Part shown: piece after piece, positions 12,601 to 27,600 of the stretch
Layout of the letters: every line of letters begins with the position of its first letter
Numbering within the stretch: position 1 is the stretch's first letter
Origin: Promerops cafer
Taxonomy: Eukaryota > Chordata > Aves > Passeriformes > Nectariniidae
DNA: 64,000 bases
Assembly (NCBI GenBank): GCA_013398275.1
Contig: VZSE01005940.1
Coordinates: forward strand, 1,028,687 to 1,092,686
Reading direction: 5' to 3'
Notes under the pieces: model-generated
Told to the model about the DNA's origin: nothing
Seen by the model: the letters and a program-made list of their open reading frames with translations, nothing else
Databases searched by the model: none
Made by a program: the position numbers and the translations under genes

Positions 12601-15600
12601 TGGGCAAGGACTGTATCTTTTGAGCTAATAAGAAATACCAGACACCACCATCCACTCCCCTAACTGAGTCAAAATGCATGGCAGCTAAAGGTCAGAGTGA
12701 ATACCCAGAATTAATTATCTTGTGTAATAAGGAGCTTGTAAGTAAGGAACAAGAGGAAATAAGTTTTGGAATATAAAGGCGAGGGAAGGTTTGGCAGAGC
12801 TTAATCAAATGACATGTGAAATAATGTCAGTAAAGGTAGTGGTGGGTGGAGAAGAAAACAGTTTGAAAGGAAACTCCAGAGTGCAGAGTTGTTCTCTGTG
12901 GCAGAGAAAGGCCTGGAGCAGCTCCTGCAGACGGAAGGGTAGGAGGTGTCTGTGGCCAGAACCAGGGCGCTGATCTCCTCTCAGGCTTTCTAAGTAAAAT
13001 CTGGTTCATGAACCATCACTGTCCTGGGTGCTTCCTTGGCACCTGGCTATTCCTGTGTCTTTCTAAATGTCTATTCACATTCCTACAAAACGTGGATCCT
13101 TGTCAGTTTCCTATTTTGTGCTGATTCAGTAGAAAACACGCTGGTTTGATCACAAATGGCCCCAGGATTTCTTGCTACGTTTCCTATTGCAAGATTGTTT
13201 TGGTGTTTGTAGCATGTACTTCAGTCACCAATGTTTTTATTAAAAATGTTTAGCTTGTGAAGAACCTCCTCCTAGGAGGGTAAAAGAAGTGCCTACTAAA
13301 AGATGGGACAAGCCTCCCTATCCGCATGGGACTCAAGCAACGTACAACTGTCGGCCTGGATATGTAAAAATTGGACGAGTTGCGTTTCGGTGCGTTGATG
13401 GAGCCTGGAAGCAGCTGCCCCCAGTGTCAGAATGCAGAAGTAAGGATTTATGCAAAAAATCTGCAGACATTTGATCTGGCAGACCATATTCTTTGCCACT
13501 GATGTCAATGTGAAATTGTACCTTTGCTCGTAAATTACTTGTTTCTGCACTCTTTAAAATATCACCTTAAAAAGGATGTGTGCATAAGGGAACTTTTTAA
13601 AAATTCCTTTTCTCCAGATCAAAGGATTTATTTTCTTTTCTTTACAGAAGATCTTATTCTAGGCCAGCCTTATTAACCCAATTTACATTATTAAAATCAA
13701 TTATTAAGTTCCTAGAAGCTTGCTTTCAAAATTTTTTAGTCTAAGCAGGATAAAGCACAAACCTAGCTTCTGAATATGAGTCGAGACAGTTTATTCAACT
13801 AGTTCTGTGAAAGGTACAATTTCTTGCAAGTGAGAAATTATTTTTCCCTGCCTTTTCTTTTAAGCTGTAATTCACAATTAGGGTGAGAGCTGCTATTTAT
13901 TATCTCGAGCATACTGTGTTGAGAGTTTTCAAGCATCTCACACCCTCATACAGAATTCATTACTGAAGAAATTGAAGTTTGTTATCATTAGTCACTGCAT
14001 ACGTCCTTTCTGTAATAAATGAGCTTTAAACACAAAGGAATTTTAGAAACAGGGGGTTCTGCTTGTGTATCTAACATAAAAATTTTTTACTAGTACAATA
14101 TAAATATTTGATTTGAGAATATAAATATAAGTCCTGGGTGTTGTTCAAACAGAGATTGATACACACCATAAGTAAGAATTAATAAGTCACTAATAGCTTT
14201 TTTTACATTTTTGACTTAGTCTCTCTCGGTGTTTCGGTCTCCTAGTGTAGCTAGTCGAGGAGCACGGGCCAGTACAGAATTTGGGGTGGTTTGCAGCATG
14301 TTTTAGCAAATGCTGCCACCCAGTGAGCAGCTGCTGCCACCGGCAGGAGAGGGGAGCGGTGCTCTGCTCAGGCTGGGGGAACACGAGACAGAAACATCGA
14401 TCAGCAGTTTCCATTTCCTCTGAATCCCACCGGAGCAGGTCTAGGGCCTACTCCAACAAACTTCGTTGGTACAAACGGAGGATGTTGATAGGCCCCAAGA
14501 ATTAAATTGCCTTGCTTAACAAGAATCAGGAAGGATTTCTGCTGAGGAGGCGTAATAGGTTTCAGCTATGCAGTTTATTTTGCAGTGCATATTATGAGAT
14601 GAGAAGAGGATGAGTGAGAGTGTTCATCTTTGCCACTCTTTTGGGAATACAAAGCAAAGGGTTAGGGCCAGGCCATAAGGAAAGTCCTGTGGGGGGCTTT
14701 GAGCAGCAGGCACTAAGGACCAAAGTAACTCCTGTGGCTTTAGACTGCCCCATTTCACTCAGCACAATCCCCAGCAGATTGAGGAAATCTCATTTCTAAT
14801 CATAGACAGATTCTGTAGTGGAGGCTCTGGACCAGATTATGTCACAAATTGTATGAAAATTGCCATAAATTTTTCATAAAACTGAATATGAGTTCAACCT
14901 TTTTAAAGGAATAAAACATGCTAATTTGTTTTTGGGGGTTTGTTGTAGGTAGGTTGGTTTTGTTTGGTTTTTTAAAATAAGCATACCCCATAAGCAAGTA
15001 TGTTATCATTGAAAACTATGAAAATAGTTATAAAAAGGAGAGGTTAATCAAACTTATGCTGAACATTTCTGAATTTTTGAAAGCCCCCACAGACCCATAC
15101 TCACTACTAATCACTGGAAAAATGCTGTCTTTCTCATTTTCACCTGCCTATGTATGGTGTAAGTAAGGCTTTTTCCCTTTTTTTTTCAACCAGACAAGCC
15201 CTGTGGACATCCTGGAGACACTGAGTTTGGTTTCTTTGAACTTACCAGTGGAAGTGAATTCGTGTTTGGTGCCAGAGTTGAGTACAGATGTAATGATGGG
15301 TAATACTCATTTAATTCAATGGATGGGAATTAACATAAGGTGTTAATTATACTGTCAGTTACAGATCTGTTCTCTGTAATACAGCCTACTACTATTTAAT
15401 GCTTGCTTATGTGTTGTAAAAAATGTTTGAAGGAAGACATTTCTGGCAGACTCACTAACATGTCTTCACTGGATGCTTGAAAGAAATTCTCTATCCGTCT
15501 TCTCCAGTGAAAACTGCAGCAAGTCAAATACATGGTATTGTGCCTGTGTCTGGATATTTTCCTCCTGAAAAGCAAATCAGCTTTGGTACAATGCTTTAGC

Positions 15601-18600
15601 CATGCTTTTGCAGTTGTGTTACTGGAATCTAGCCTGAGTTCCACAAAGAGAGCTCCAAAATCAATATTCTCCTTAATCCCTTCAGTTCCTCACTTTCATT
15701 TCAGAGTAGCTGTCCTTCCTCTAAGTGCATGTTATGTAGCCAAAGCTCCCTATCTCTGTAAGGAAGAAGCCTTCTTCCTTATTCCTTCCTACTCTCTGAT
15801 TTGATTTTGTATTTTCCCATGTGCAATTAAAAGAAAGCAAATAGGGAAAATGCAGGTAAAAAGCTACTCAGTGCTGTCACATTTTAGTTATTCTATGCTG
15901 GAACACCTGAAGCTATCTTCCTTTGCTTCAAAAACAGCAGCACTGTTGTTTCTGTCACATAATGAAACTGTATTTTAGCATTTTTTACTTTTTACTTGGT
16001 AAGATACCAGATGCTCAGCCAAAGGAATTACCGTGAGTGTCAGGCAGATGGATGGAGCAATGACATCCCTCACTGTGAAGGTAAACGGAGTTTGACATTT
16101 AATTCTCTATTAAATTGTCTTTTTATCTGTCTGATACTATCTCAAATAGTCTGTGATTGCTATACTAGTATTAATTCACCTATGTTTAAATTCAAGTTAG
16201 GCAGCAGTGAAGCTCTGACAGGGACTTCTCAGCTCTTTTAGTCCAATGAGCTTTTGTTAAAAACCCTTCACAAAGTGGAGTCCTGTCACTTCCAGACTGG
16301 CTTAAAGCTCTGCCTTACCTAAAAGCCCTGATAGAGTAGCTGCCTGCAAAACATGGTTGCAAATGACATTTGGGATGATGAGTTTCAAACCAGTGTGAAG
16401 GCATGTGTGTTTTTAGCGACTTTCCTCCTCCATCCTTGTGAACATCCTAAGCATTAAGATTTTATTAAGGTCTCCCATTAGCATACTGTGGAAGACATTC
16501 AGTAAGCAAGAGTCAGAGCAAGGGGGACACAGATATCAAGGCTTAATAGACTGGATGGCTCAGATTATGGTTTTACAAACTTTTTCACCAGTTTCAAACC
16601 TATATGATCATGAAAATAAGGTTCCTGTTCTTCACAGGGATAATTTTTAACTGCTTTATTTTAACATATGTGGGCAGCAGTGACATTTTTCTTTGGGTTA
16701 AGCATCAGATGTCAGGAAAGGGTCTCTAAGAACAAATGAAAGTAGATATCTTGACTAGAACTTGTTGTCTGTGGTTTGATATTTCCTTGGATTTAGATAC
16801 TTTGCATTTGGTTTACTGGATTTTGAGGGCCCTCACACTTAGGTATTGAGGTCTGTCTGCACCATATGGAGCAAGGGTTTCCAACATTTTTTGTCATGTC
16901 TCATCAAGTTACTTCAGTTTCAAAGTCCTCCTAAGTTATTTCTGTCATGGTTGAGATTTCACTGAAATATGATTGCCTATGAAAGAAAGAATTTGTAGAG
17001 TGTCCTAAATGTGAAGAGCCCAGGAGATATGAGTTCATGGGAAAGGCAGATGACTTTTAAGGTGGCAAATGTCAGAGAGAAGTACCTTTGGTAAACAAAA
17101 CAAAACTTTTGTACCTGCTCAGTGATATCCATGTAAGGATCTGAGAATGAGCTTTGATAGTCATTTCCCCCCTTAATAAGACATATCTGATGACATAAGT
17201 TAATTCTTTTTTTTTTTCCTGCAGGTACAAAATTGGGAGGTACAAGAGCTCTAATTAATGTCTGCCACTGTGTTTGTTTACTTCAGTAATATAATTGGTC
17301 TGATATCCTGATAAGTAGAATTTAAGTTAATAACTGAACTGAATTAGAATTTTAGTTAATAACTACACACTGTTGTAGGCAGTGTGTAATGTAGCACTGT
17401 TCCAGATGTCTGTCCATGGCCAACTCAGTTTGGCACAACTCTAAACAAAGTCAACTGATTTTGGCAAATTTTCATGCTGTCAGTCAAGGCTTAGCTAACC
17501 ATCTATAAAATGCAGGATCCTAGGATAATTTGGATTGGGTGAGGTCATCCAGTTCAGTGGATGCTCTGTCTTTAGCCTTCAAGGGCAGAGAAGAAGATGA
17601 TGAGAGAGGGTCTAAAAGCTCCTTCCTATGTCACTCTGTCTTTTAGCTTAGGGCTTTGTATTACACTTGCTGCAAATGGTATCTGAGTACATAGCTAGAG
17701 TGTATGTTTTTCAAATGTGTTAGGAAATTACAGTGATTTTTCTGTATTTTAACTTTTTTGTGTGTCAGCTTGTTTTACAGACTAGACTTCAAAATTGCTT
17801 TTTTTTTCCTTTCCTTGTTTTGTTTTTCCAGTGATAAAGTGTTTACCTGTACAAGAACCTGAAAATGGAAGGATAATTATGACTGGTGCATTTGAGCTAG
17901 GCCAAGAATATTCCTTTGGCCAGGTTGTGAATTTTGAATGTAATGCAAAACACAAGCTTGTTGGAGCTGAAGAAATCATTTGCTCTGCTAATGGAAGGTG
18001 GAGTAACGATGTGCCTCAGTGCAGAGGTAAAAAGGACACTATTTACTGTGTGTCATTAAGAAGCTTTGTTCTCACAGACTCCTAATCGTGGTTACCATAT
18101 GGGAAGCCACAAAGTTTTCACTTTATTTCACAGCAATTAAGTGTAGTTTGTCTGTAAACAATCTCCACTGCATATATGAAAAAGTAGGAAAAGAAAGAGA
18201 AATGTAATAGTATTGGGTACTAATATAAGGATAATAGACCATCTGTTTGTTCCACATTTTTCCTACAAGCTGTATGCTTTGCCAGGCTGCAGTCAAATTC
18301 TTTGACATGTCTGCATAAGAGTCAACCACTTCAGTGTTGATTTAACCAAAGTAATCAGAAACAAATTTGAATCTGTGTGAACCAAGTTTAGTAAACAAGA
18401 AGGATTTTAATTCTTAGGGTATATAGAATACCAAAAAAAAGTTGGATTTTTCTTTCCTCACACTAATATGTTTGGAAAAGTTGGAAGGTTCATGTTTAGT
18501 TTTTACAGAACCCCAGAATCAGTGAGGTGATGCAGGACTACTGACGGTCCCTGAAAGCAATTAGCTGGGGCAAGTTGCTCAAGAACATGTTCAGTCAGCT

Positions 18601-21600
18601 TTTGATATCTCCAAGGATGGAGATCCACACAGATCCACACTTCTCTGGGTAACCAGCTGCAGTGGTTGTACTCTCTGTAGTAAAAACCTGGAAGTGGCAT
18701 TTCCTGTATTTCAATTTGCTCCCGTTGCTTCTCACTGTATGGCTGGTGGCCAGTGAGAAAGGTCCAGTTCCATCACCTTTACTTTTGCCTGCCCCATTGG
18801 AGCCAGGAATTTACACATGTGAAAAAGGCTGTCCCTCCTCCCCCAAGCCTTCTTTACTCCAGACTCTCTTAAACCTCTATCTGTCAGTTTTTCCAATTCC
18901 TTAATTATCTTCCTGTCCCTTACTGGATCTGCTCCAGTATGTCCCTGTCGTTCCTCTACTGGGAGTTCCGACCTGGAGAGATGTAGAGGGGCAGGATCAC
19001 CTCTTTTGGTCTGCTGGCAGCACTTTTCCCAGTGGAGTTCAGGGTGTTTTCTTTGCTGCAAGGGCCCATTGCTGGCCCCTGTCCAACTTGTCCATCAGGA
19101 CCACCAACTTTTTTCTGCAAAACTGCTTTTCAGCCAGTCAGTCCCACGCTGCCCTGCCTGCAGCTGGTACTGGTGGAGGGGGTTATTCCTCCCAGTTTCT
19201 GAACAAAGATTGGATGGGATTGGATTGTCAGGGTATGAGAATGAATCCCAGGAAGATTATGGTAACAAACACTTAAATATTCAGAACATCAAGTTTCTTA
19301 GATTATTTCTATGTTATTTGATCATGAAGTATGTGTTTAGAAGAGCAGAATACACGTCAGGGTGGCAAATTTATGGTTTGTTCACAATTCCAATGTTGTA
19401 TTTTGCTGCTTTGAAACCCCCATTTATTACATTTTGTACAGCATGAAGTGGAATTAAACATTTGTGCTTGTAACATTTGCAGAATATAGTGAATTTCATT
19501 AAACAATGACAGTTCCCATGAGCTATATTTCATTCTAAACACAAAGTAAATTTAGTAAAAGAATCCAAGAGACCTCTTTGGTGTCCTGTTCTGTGACCTA
19601 GGAAACAAAACATTGAATATCTTCTGGCTTTATGAATTCATTTTTAGGAAACTGCAAGATCTTGGTGGTTTTATTTGGTTTGGCAAGGAACTGGGAACAG
19701 TGGTGTTCTTTTATAGATATTAAGCATTCTAGGGTCAATTTTTCAGATACTTTAATTCTTTTCTCCTTTTGATGTCATGGTTTAACTCATAACCTACTGG
19801 CTCTGAGAGCACATTAGGTTTGTTGGAAATTACAAAGAAATTGTCTGAAAAATAGAAAATCCTAAATTTCAGCTAGCCTAGTGTCTTATTTTGGAATGTC
19901 TTCTGCCTTATCTCTTGATTTGAAATCCATTAAAGTCCAAAGCAAAGCCCTGAAATCTGTCTCATGAACCAATTTGCAATTGAAGCTGTGCTACACCACA
20001 TTTTCCACCTGGAAACCAGAATCAAGTAAGTGCTCAAATAAGTTCCAAACAGCTTCCAAATGCAAAAGTTTTTGTGAATTCAAATTAACATCATCCCCCC
20101 CCCGCCCCCCGCCAAAAAACCCAACCAAAAAAACCAAAACAACAACAAAAAAAACCCTAAACTTTATTGTCATAGAAATTTATTTGTAGCAAATAAAATT
20201 TAAAATGCCTGGACTGTTGTCTGTTTCAATTTCAGAAATTATCTGTGACGTGCCAGAAATTCCTCATGGATATGTCCATTCTTCAAGGAAGTCTTACAAG
20301 GAAAATGAAGTAATGCAATTTTTCTGTAAAGAAGGATACAAATATGGTAACAGAGCAGACACACTGTGCACTGAATCAGGATGGAATCCACCTCCCTACT
20401 GCACTGGTCAGTCTTGCCTAAAGTGGTTTTGCACTTTAATTGGGTTTGGAACTAATTTTAGAGATTAGTAAGTTCATTCATGACAAAATAAATCCATTTA
20501 CATCCAATATCCATGAAGACTGGAAGGATTAAGTGCTGAGGGGACCAAAGAACTGGGTAAGAGTTGTCCATGAAGAGCAGTAGCAAAACCAGAATCTTGT
20601 TGTGAATATCTACAAATTAACATATTTGCAATTCTAAAGCTCCCTATTGTTTTTTAACTCTCAAATGCCTTCTGAGCAGTTTGTGACAAACCCATAATTC
20701 CTGAGGCTACTCCTGTTTGACATCAGCCCTCTGGGTCATGGATTTTACTTTAGTTTCCTTCAATTACAGCACTTAAAGGCTGTATTTAAATCTCCAAATA
20801 TACATGTCATATCCCAACTGAAACAGTTTGATGAAATTTTGGGGAAGTTATCAGTGCCTTGAATTTTCTTCAAGAAATTGCCGAAATCTTGAAACTGGAA
20901 AAAAAATGTTGGCAACAGGGCAACATGATAGGATTTTATGAACCACCCACCTTCCTGGGACCTCTTCCAAAAAGACTCCTTTAGAAATAAAGACTTGTTG
21001 TCAGTCTTGGGGCCCACTCAGTTTTTGATCTTTCTGATTCGAGATTAGTAATGATATTAATTAATATGCATTGCCTACAGCTTAACAACATACTGCTTTT
21101 GAGGAGGGCCAAACAAAACATTCTTCTAGACACTGATATGCTGAGCTCTGGTACTTGGGGTGTACTCAGTGGTTCTGGATCCTACTGGGCTTATCACTGG
21201 ACTTAGAGGATTCAGCAGGGCATGCATGAAAACTAATTCACCCACCCTCACTCCACAGCAGCACCAACCTTACAGTCATCCCCTCCCAGATCTCAGGGTG
21301 TTGGGGATGTTTTCTGAACTGGAAGAAGATAGAAAAAAGCCCCAAAAGATGAGCTCTGGTTCATAAATATGTTTGCCTGACTTCTCTGGGCATAAAGATA
21401 TCTTGAGTTTTTTAGAATAAGATTCTTGACCTTCTTCAGTTGTTGAAATACTTCCAGTGTCAGTGAAGGACACTAATGTTAATCACACAACCTTTGAATG
21501 ATCAGTTCCTAGTCAACTATAATTATTTCTGCATTTAGGACCTGCCAGTGAAACTACCCTCCTTTGGGACAATGTCCATAAATGAGCCCAGCAAAACCCA

Positions 21601-24600
21601 GCTGCAGAATGATCTATGAAAAAAATATAGGTTCAGTTTGATAAAAAATTAGGTTTCAGTTCTTTCTCCAACCATTCTCTTTGCAATTAAGTTTTAATCT
21701 TCTAATGAACATAACATCAGTAACAGCTGTCACTCTTCTCTTACAGAATCCATACATTTCTAAGAGTGAGGAAGAAATGTAACCTTTTCTTTGCTCTAAG
21801 AAACATCTTTTTTTAACAATTTTATGCAGTTATGGCCAATACACTATGAAAACAAGAACTTTTGCAATGAATTTAAACGTAATCTTCTTCTTTATTTCTG
21901 TTTTTATTTAGAAGTTGTATGCTCTCCTCCAGTAATTTCATCTGGGAACTTCAGACCTCGAAAAGACAAGTATACAGTGGGTAATACAATCACAGTAGAG
22001 TGTGATGCTGGGTATCATTTTAAAGTGACAACTGGCAGAACCACAGCTGAATGCACCAAGAATGGCTGGGTGCCTGATCCAGCTTGTGTCCGTAAGTAGC
22101 TCTCATGAATGAAGTTACAATGTAGAATTGTTGGAAGTATCTCAGAGAAAAGAAGAGCAAAACTTGAGGAGCATTAGATATGACAGTTGCTTATTTTTTT
22201 TCTTTGTACTGTAAAGCTTAATTTGATGGTTTAGAAAAATGACCTGTAAAAATAACGGTATAATCCAGATTTACACTGTGTTTATTAACACATATATTAC
22301 CTCTTACTGTATTTGCAAATCTGTTAAAATGTGCTATAGTCAGCTCACTGTCAGGAAGGTTTGTGCTCCACCTGAGGAATAGCATCCCAAGTCAGGATTA
22401 GGGGACATGGGGAGTTTAAAGTAGCCAAACCACAGATAATGATTGGGAGATACCTTTCCTTGTAGTATCACAGCTCTAGATTTTTACTTGGTGTTGTAAT
22501 TTGGTGTTATGGACAGTCACAGGATTTTATCTATTTTATAACCTGTCAGATAACAAAGCAATGTATTTTTGATGGTTGATGAGTTCTTTCTTGGGTTAAA
22601 CTTCCCATAACTGCAATGACAGTTTTGCCCAGTAGGCATAGTATAAAAAAAAAAAAAAAAAAAAAATTAGCAGGTAGTTTCATAATTTAGCACTCCTTGA
22701 TCTTTGGTCACTGAAAATAAAACTTAGAATGTGAGAGAAACCCTGATGAAATCAGTCTTGTAAAGGAACCTTAGGATAAGATGATTTGAGCTATTTCTGA
22801 AACATGCTCTTTTAGTATCTGAGTTAAGGTTTTCTCTATATCAGTTGGGTTCTAAAATGCAGGTGTCATTCTGAGCCCACTTCCCTCATTATTGAATGGT
22901 CTGTCCAGTGGGTGATCTACTCTGCCCTGGCATGTAGGCTCTGGGTCAGAACATTTTGGGAGGAACCTGGGTAAACTTCAATGGAAGCTTCTGAGAATCT
23001 CCTCCTTCTGTCCTGGATTTGTCCCTGGAAAGGGTCAGTTCTTTTGTGGAACCAAGAGAAGAAAATTAAAATGCTGCAGCTTTAAAATAAATATGAGAAG
23101 AGTCAGGAAGAGCTTCTGATGCAGGATCCCAAAAGTTATAAATGGAGCTGTCAGGAGTCATCTCAATTTAAGAGTTCACAGTTCAGTTTCTGTATCTGAG
23201 CCAGATGACTGGGCTCCCTTTATGGTCAGAATAGTAAATTTAATCAAGACCCTCTACAGTCTCATCTCACTCTACAATGCTTACCTTTGGTCTCACAAAT
23301 CACCCTCAGGAGTCTGCTGAGAATGCTGGCTGGGTTTCTGTTGGTTGCAGTGGAATTGAGGGAAGTAACACAGCTGTAGGCAAAGCCCCAGGAGCAGAGC
23401 ATGATTGTTCCTGCACTCCTTAGGATCTGCCAGGGTGTGCAGTCCTGGTTCTGTCCATTTCTGAAAACACTCAGATGGTGGAGCTGAATCTGAATTGTGT
23501 CCTGAGCTTTTTATCATGCATGTGTTGATATTGTTGCTGTTACATTCTGTTTCAAGGGAAAATGTGTGACTACCCACCTATAGAAAATGGCAAGTTAAGT
23601 TATATATATGAGTACCACAGAAACTATTACTTTCCAAAAAGATTTGGACAGACTGTAGATTACTACTGCCTCAATGGCTATTCAACCCCCACTGGAGAGG
23701 ACTGGGTTCGACTTACCTGTTCTGAAAGGGGCTGGTTTCCAGAGCCAAAATGCCTGAGTAAGTACATTTACACTATATACTCAATTCAAAAATATCAAAG
23801 ATCTGTGCAGCAGAACTTATTCTGATGGAACACAAGACAAAACAGTTTCCGAAAGTCAAACTGCTTTAGTTGACCCCTGGAACCAGACTGTCTCCCTATC
23901 TGCAGAGCACAAACTGCCAGCTGGGGACACTCTGAAATTACACTTTTGGATTTTGAAGATTGTTTACTCCTGAAAATATTCATTAGAGTAAGAAATCTAT
24001 AGGAAACCTTCCTTTTCTCTGGCTTCTGGGTAACATGCAAGCATTACTTTCATCTGCACCACAGCTGCACACACAGAGTTTCTACTCTGTGTAAATATAT
24101 TCTCCCTTCTGTGGCTTGGCACTTCGGCACTTAAGTCTTCATCCTCTCTGAGAAGCGTTGCCTGGTCCCTTTGGAAAACTTTGAGCTGAAAAGGTGTCAC
24201 ACTTTTGCAATAAGCTGAAATTGATCATGGTAACAGCAAGAGAACCAGATGCACTGACTCAGATTTAAAATTAATTAGACTTAAAATTAATCTAAAGCAG
24301 CGAGATGAGGCCTCCTCTCACACATCATCAGTCACAGCAAAAGTTCCTACCTACTGGTAGGGCACAAAGGTGGATTACAAAAGGTTGCTCTTTCCTTGTT
24401 GCCCTCAGTGGAGTGGTGCCCAGTGCAGGAAATGAGTGGAGCCCTGCCTGGAGGAAAGGAGCAGATAACACAACATGACATTCCTTCAGCCATCTGCCTT
24501 ACATCTGGGCTCCTGGGGACAGGAGGCCTTAGAGCCAGCATGCTAAGCTGTTGCTAAAATCTCTAGAGCTGGTTTGAGAGGCTGCTACACTTCCACAGAG

Positions 24601-27600
24601 ATGATAAAATCTCCTGGAGGCAAATGCTGGAGTTCACTCTGGGCATACATCAACATTTTAGAGAGCTACCAGACCAAACTGATGTGAGAAGCGCTGAAGT
24701 GAGCCAAGCTTGCTTCTGAACAATAGGTAAGAGATTTTTTGGTTACTAGCCCACCTCATATCACCTTATGTAGTGACTTCCACTTCTGACCCTGTGGTCC
24801 ATTATTCACAAGGCACTGAAACAAAACATGCTTTCATTCAGAATTGCACGAGTGTCTTTGTGCAATACAAGGCTACAGAAAGATGCTTGGAGGCCTGTTT
24901 GTTAGCAACGCTTCTTAAGGATTAATTTCCCTCAGTTCTTGCTGTAGAAATTCCTGTGGTTAAATGTACTTTCCTTCCTTCTTTAGAAAAATGTTCCATC
25001 AGAGAGCTGGAAAATGGTTATTTCCCAGGCCGCCACTGGAACGATTTTTACAAGGAAGGCGAAAGAGTCAGATATGCCTGCTACAGTGACTTTGAAGCTC
25101 AGCATGAAGAAGTCCTATGCACAAGGAATGGCTGGGCACCTCGTCCAAGATGTACCCGTAAAAGTGAGTGTGCTTGTATTTTGGTGAGGTTTCCATCTAA
25201 AACTATTTGCTGTAGCGGTAATTTCTGAAAATGAAGACTCTCCTTCACAGAATGATTTAGCAGATTTAGTTAGAATGTAACATACTACAAAAGTTTTCTC
25301 TCAGAATATAAAACTGGAACATCCAACCAAGACTGCTATCCATTTAAATAACATATTAAGCATTATGTATTAACAATGTATGAAATTAAAAATGTATTCA
25401 ATTGACCATGTGTTAAACAACTTTCTAAATCCTACTGATGCTTCTATTGTCCTCCTTCTTCTGTGATTTTTATGCATGTACTTTAGCAGTGCTTTACTTG
25501 GAAGAAATCTTGTCTCTCTCTTTCAGAAAAATGCCAGAATACCATTTTTGAGAATGCCTATTTGAACTCGGATAGGAAAACATTCCCTTTAAAAGAGAAG
25601 ATCCCATATAAGTGTCAGGATGGCTTTGTGACTCCAGAAGGACAAGAAACAGGACACACACAGTGCCAAGGGAGTGGCTGGACTCCACCTCCAAAGTGCA
25701 TCAGTGAGTAGCTAAATGTTTCAGAGCTCCCTGTCATTGTCACCCGTGTGACCTGTGGACACGGTGTCCTGTGGCCTCAGAGATTTGTCACCTTGATTTG
25801 TAGAGGGTTCTTCCTGGGCAGAGGGAGACTCAGAGGGCTGATCCTTCAGAGATTAACCTCTCTCAGGCTCCAAGAAATAGAGAGAAAATGTAAAGGACCT
25901 TTTTGGATCTCTTTAGCACTGAGTTAATGGTAATCACTGACCTCTTCAGTGGTTCTTACCTGATACAAGATACGTTTGCCCAAATTTACTCCCAATTTAT
26001 GAAGCAACATCTGTGAACTGAGGCATTCTGCCAAGAACTTTACTTAAATCTGACCACGCTAGAGACAAATAGGATTCATTATTTCAAAGTTCCTTCTTCT
26101 CCTGAACACAAGTTTAGTACAGTAAGAGACTTAATCTTGTGTTGTTATATGTTGGTCATAACATTGACCAACTTTAGCTGCTATTTTATCTTGTCCTTTT
26201 ATTTCAGACTGCCTTTACCTAGGATTTTGTGGCTTTTTTCTGACTCACAACTGACCATGGCAACAGCAGTACACACCATTTGCTGTGACACCTAAATTAA
26301 TAATAATAATAATACTGATAATGATAGTAATATGTAGCAAAAGGAAATAATTGAATCAAAGGAAGAAATATTTACCCTAAATATTACTTCTAGACAAATT
26401 TTGGAAGATCAATGCAATAGATAGTATGTGAATATGCTGCATATTCTACAATAACATTCTGACAATGCAGAATTATTGATGTTTCAAATATACCTACAGG
26501 GATGATGCTTCCAAAGGGCAGTGTTTCTGGATGACTAAATACGCTAACTTTGTTTTATTCTACAGGATCATGTAAAGCACCAGGGGACATTTTGATTCAC
26601 CACACAAACAAAACTGTGTTCATACCTGAAGATACAATTGAGTATTCCTGTTTGGAGGGATATAAAACTATAAATAACATGCCAACTGATACCACAACGT
26701 GTGGCAAGAATGGAGAATGGAGTCCAGCACCCCAGTGTCGTGGTGAATATTTTTATGTTTGCTAATCAGTGTCACTCTATGTATACATTCTGTGAACCCT
26801 TTTTCTTTAAGCCTTCCTTTGGTTTTGTTCTAACCAGTAGCATTTCATGTCCTTTCTATAGGTTGTCCACTATACGTTAAAATATTTTTTCTCCATAGAA
26901 ATTGAATGTGCGCTGCTGCCACTGAGCAATGGAGATTTCTCTCCCAAAGAGAGTAAATACCACAGTGGAGCTGTTGTGAAATTTACCTGTGCAAAAAACT
27001 TCATAAGGGTGGGACCTGCCTCTATTCAGTGCTACCACTTTGGATGGTTTCCACCACCACCAGTGTGTCAAGGTAATTCTTCTGCAGTACTGAAACTGAG
27101 CTGGTAAATGGCTTGCACAAAGTATTAATCAGGTTATTGACTTTAATGTTTGAAAATTTTTTATTGTTCAAAACTTCATAAATAATGTGCAGTATGCCAA
27201 TGATTAATTTGAGTAGTGTCCTCTCTTACTATATTCCACAGGTCCTAGTTTTGCCATTGTCTAATATTGATATCCATCAGATATTGCATCCTGTGCTCTT
27301 TTTTTCTGATCACATGAAATTGAAGGGGAAAAACAGTTTTGAAGATGACACAGAGCTGGACCCAAACAAAAGAAACCCAGTGAAGGATTTTCCTGTGAAA
27401 TTCTTAGTTTCATAGAGTAGTATGAGTACATTAATGCAGAAAGAAAAAGATGTACCCCTCTACTTAGTGTTCTTTTTAACTTAGAACACAACTTCCTGGC
27501 ATCTGAGAAGAGCTTCTTGTGCTGGTGCTGAGCCCTCTCATGAGGTGCATAGGATTTCACAAAGCTTGAGAGGAAAAAGGGCCCTCCCTTTCTTCCCACT

